This document shows positions 62,500 through 64,000 of a stretch of DNA of 64,000 nt, in pieces (positions within the stretch are counted from its first letter, which is position 1; each line of letters begins with the position of its first letter). This DNA comes from an archaeon (GTDB lineage: Archaea; EX4484-52; WAPT01): NCBI GenBank assembly GCA_029258795.1, contig JAPDKB010000002.1:172192-236191 (forward strand), in the 5' to 3' direction. Below the pieces are notes generated by a model. It saw only the letters and a program-made list of their open reading frames with translations, did not search any database and was not told the DNA's origin. Made by a program: the position numbers and the translations under genes.

Positions 62500-64000
62500 A
62501 TGGATACCAGAGCTTTCATTCTGTTTGGATTGATGTTCCTGTCCTTATCCGGAATTGTTATTATCGCTTCCCACAACGCCGCTTTCTTTAAAAACATAAC
62601 CGGACATCTGTTGAGGGAGCTGGCTTCAGGTTCAACTTTAGTGGTAAATCAAACATCTCCAGCGTGCACGACGGGGGATGCTTACTTCTCAACCATACAG
62701 GCTGCTCTCAATGCAGCAGTTAATGGCGACACCATTATTGTTTGCCCTGGAACATACACGGAAAACGTGGATGTAAATGTGTCTGTTGAAATACGCTCTT
62801 ACTCCCAGAACCCCAAAGACACGATAGTGAACGCTTCCAACTCCGGAGACCATGTTTTTAACGTAACGGCAGACAACGTTACAATCCTCGGATTTACTGT
62901 AACGGGAGGAGACACTGTGGATGAAGAAATAGCAGCGATATACATCTACAACTCAAGTTATTGCAAAATCGAGAATGTGAACATATCAAAAAATTATTAC
63001 GGAATTCATGTTGATCATTCCAGTAACACCACTATACTCGATAGCATCATCTCGGGCACGTTCTTTGGTGGTATCTACCTTGATCATTCCAGTAACAACA
63101 CTATCATGAACAACACTTTTGTATCAACCGGGTTGTGGGTGGATGAATCTTTCAACAACACGGTCATCAACAATACGGTTAATGGAAAGCCCCTCGTTTA
63201 TCTAGAGGGCGTATCAGACTATGTTGTGGAAGAAAATGCAGGTCAGGTTATTGCCATCAACTCAAACAATATAACGGTGCAAAACCAAAATCTCTGCTCC
63301 ACAAATGTGGGCATAGAGTTCTGGAACATCAACAACAGTAGGATAGTGAACAACACCATCTCTAATAGCAAATTCGGAGTCTACCTTAAGTTCTCATCTT
63401 ACAATAGCATCCTGAACAATGATGTTTCTAATGGATTAGGTGGTATTGCTCTCATAAACTCAACAGATAATCTAGTTATGAAAAACAATATCTCACAAAA
63501 CTTAGTGGGAATTTTGCCTAAAAATTCGACCAACAATGTAATTTATCTCAACAACTTTGCCAATCGACTTGATGAGGTTCAGTCCGAAAATTCAAGAGAT
63601 ATATGGTATTCCCCCCATAAATTTGTTTACAAGTACAACGGGAGTCAATACAGAAACTATATTGGAAACTACTGGAGTGATTATAACGGGAATGATGCTG
63701 ATGGAGATGGAATTGGGGATACTTCTTATTCAATCGATAAGAATAATACGGACATCTTTCCTTTAGTGCAGCCGTGGGAGAACTACCTCTTGCTTTGGAA
63801 CGGCACGGCGGTGCTGGTGGTAAATCAAACCTCTCCCGCATGCCAAGCATCATCTCCGGAAGGATTGTACTATTCAACCATACAGGATGCGGTCAACGCT
63901 GCAATTGATGGTGACACCATTATTGTTTGCCCTGGAACATACACGGAAAACGTGGATGTAAATGTGTCTGTTGAAATACGCTCTTACTCCCAGAACCCCA
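62500..64000 (+). CDS. Secreted beta-helix surface protein (partial, runs off the window)
   Basis: 501 residues visible, frame open to the window end. A signal-anchor (FILFGLMFLSLSGIVIIAS) is followed by a pectate-lyase/NosD-type right-handed beta-helix: DTIIVCPGTYTENV, then repeated NNT-rich coils (SSNNTIMNNTF, NISQNLVGI) and a GNYWSDYNGNDADGDGIGDTSYSID segment typical of archaeal surface PbH1 proteins. At 63818 a second copy begins (VVNQTSPAC), 1,185 nt after the first. AGGAGGGTGAT precedes the ATG. Probably a cell-envelope or adhesin protein. Confidence 0.85.
   Translation, partial: MDTRAFILFGLMFLSLSGIVIIASHNAAFFKNITGHLLRELASGSTLVVNQTSPACTTGDAYFSTIQAALNAAVNGDTIIVCPGTYTENVDVNVSVEIRSYSQNPKDTIVNASNSGDHVFNVTADNVTILGFTVTGGDTVDEEIAAIYIYNSSYCKIENVNISKNYYGIHVDHSSNTTILDSIISGTFFGGIYLDHSSNNTIMNNTFVSTGLWVDESFNNTVINNTVNGKPLVYLEGVSDYVVEENAGQVIAINSNNITVQNQNLCSTNVGIEFWNINNSRIVNNTISNSKFGVYLKFSSYNSILNNDVSNGLGGIALINSTDNLVMKNNISQNLVGILPKNSTNNVIYLNNFANRLDEVQSENSRDIWYSPHKFVYKYNGSQYRNYIGNYWSDYNGNDADGDGIGDTSYSIDKNNTDIFPLVQPWENYLLLWNGTAVLVVNQTSPACQASSPEGLYYSTIQDAVNAAIDGDTIIVCPGTYTENVDVNVSVEIRSYSQNP
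62635..64000 (+). repeat. Internal tandem repeat unit of the beta-helix protein (about 395 codons)
   Basis: The stretch starting near 62635 recurs from about 63818, offset 1,185 nt (395 codons). Within the second copy 63913-64000 is identical to 62728-62815 (88 nt) while neighbouring codons differ. The second copy is cut by the window end, so the copy number is unknown. Confidence 0.85.

Noticed and set aside
1-64000. CRISPR arrays, rRNA genes, riboswitches, replication origin
   Set aside because: No regularly spaced repeats, no rRNA sequence, and no recognisable riboswitch or origin repeats with Cdc6/Orc1 were seen in the window.

Overview
The window is archaeal chromosome of roughly mid-40s GC with dense coding on both strands. 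Archaeal markers are EF-1A with uS10, aIF5A with its hypusination site, Nob1 (PIN plus zinc ribbon), class I CCA-adding enzyme, archaeal AlaS, archaeal AdkA, an OB/DHH RecJ-like protein, class III (prepilin-peptidase type) signal peptides, TATA-box promoters and BHB-type tRNA introns. I cannot fix the phylum; the mix would suit an uncultivated euryarchaeal or DPANN-associated lineage. Many genes that head a transcript have a TATA-like element about 25-30 nt before the start codon and no Shine-Dalgarno, which suggests leaderless mRNAs. Operon-internal genes usually carry a GGTG/GGAGGTGA-type site.

Layout. 0-6.8 kb: EF-1A, uS10, ZIP metal transporter; reverse-strand THUMP methyltransferase and two small membrane proteins; elongator tRNA-Met with two introns; MFS transporter and Mn-type pyrophosphatase. 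6.9-8.7 kb: V4R protein and a TusA/YeeE-YedE sulfur-uptake operon. 8.8-18.3 kb: RNase Z, HisS, a small unknown, AlaS, Cas4-like nuclease, an unknown, CCA-adding enzyme, amino-acid permease. 18.4-28.5 kb: tRNA-Cys with a T-loop intron, a 30-codon basic ORF that looks like the AURKAIP1/COX24 mini-protein family, a wHTH/coiled-coil protein, five overlapping prepilin-like genes, a 1,345-residue coiled-coil protein and an HTH regulator. 28.5-42.1 kb: thioredoxin, AdkA, M42 peptidase, PP2C, MntA/HepT, radical SAM, CMP kinase, RecJ-like, MBL, agmatinase family, PyrE-like, aIF5A, Nob1, flippase-like, AI-2E family, DUF763.

42.2-52.6 kb is the most unusual region: a 3,090-codon gene encodes a signal peptide, a roughly 2,550-residue glycine-rich/Ig-like ectodomain, one transmembrane helix and a cytoplasmic HerA/FtsK-superfamily ATPase with a helical tail. 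It overlaps a 384-codon coiled-coil gene by 8 nt. 52.7-56.4 kb is an AT-rich accessory patch: a wrecked transposase, a ROK kinase, a HAD phosphatase-like protein and a methyltransferase pseudogene with several lesions. 56.4-62.3 kb: SPL-like radical SAM protein, nucleotidyltransferase, the four-subunit pyruvate:ferredoxin oxidoreductase operon, a wHTH-nucleotidyltransferase/HEPN-like pair under a perfect palindrome, tRNA-Ile and an unknown. The window ends inside a beta-helix surface protein built from long repeats.

The best leads are (1) the adhesin-to-ATPase protein with its coupled coiled-coil partner, (2) two similar 49-50 nt introns at the same T-loop position of two different tRNAs, and (3) the COX24-like mini-protein. 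Function calls come from motifs read by eye; no database search was run.
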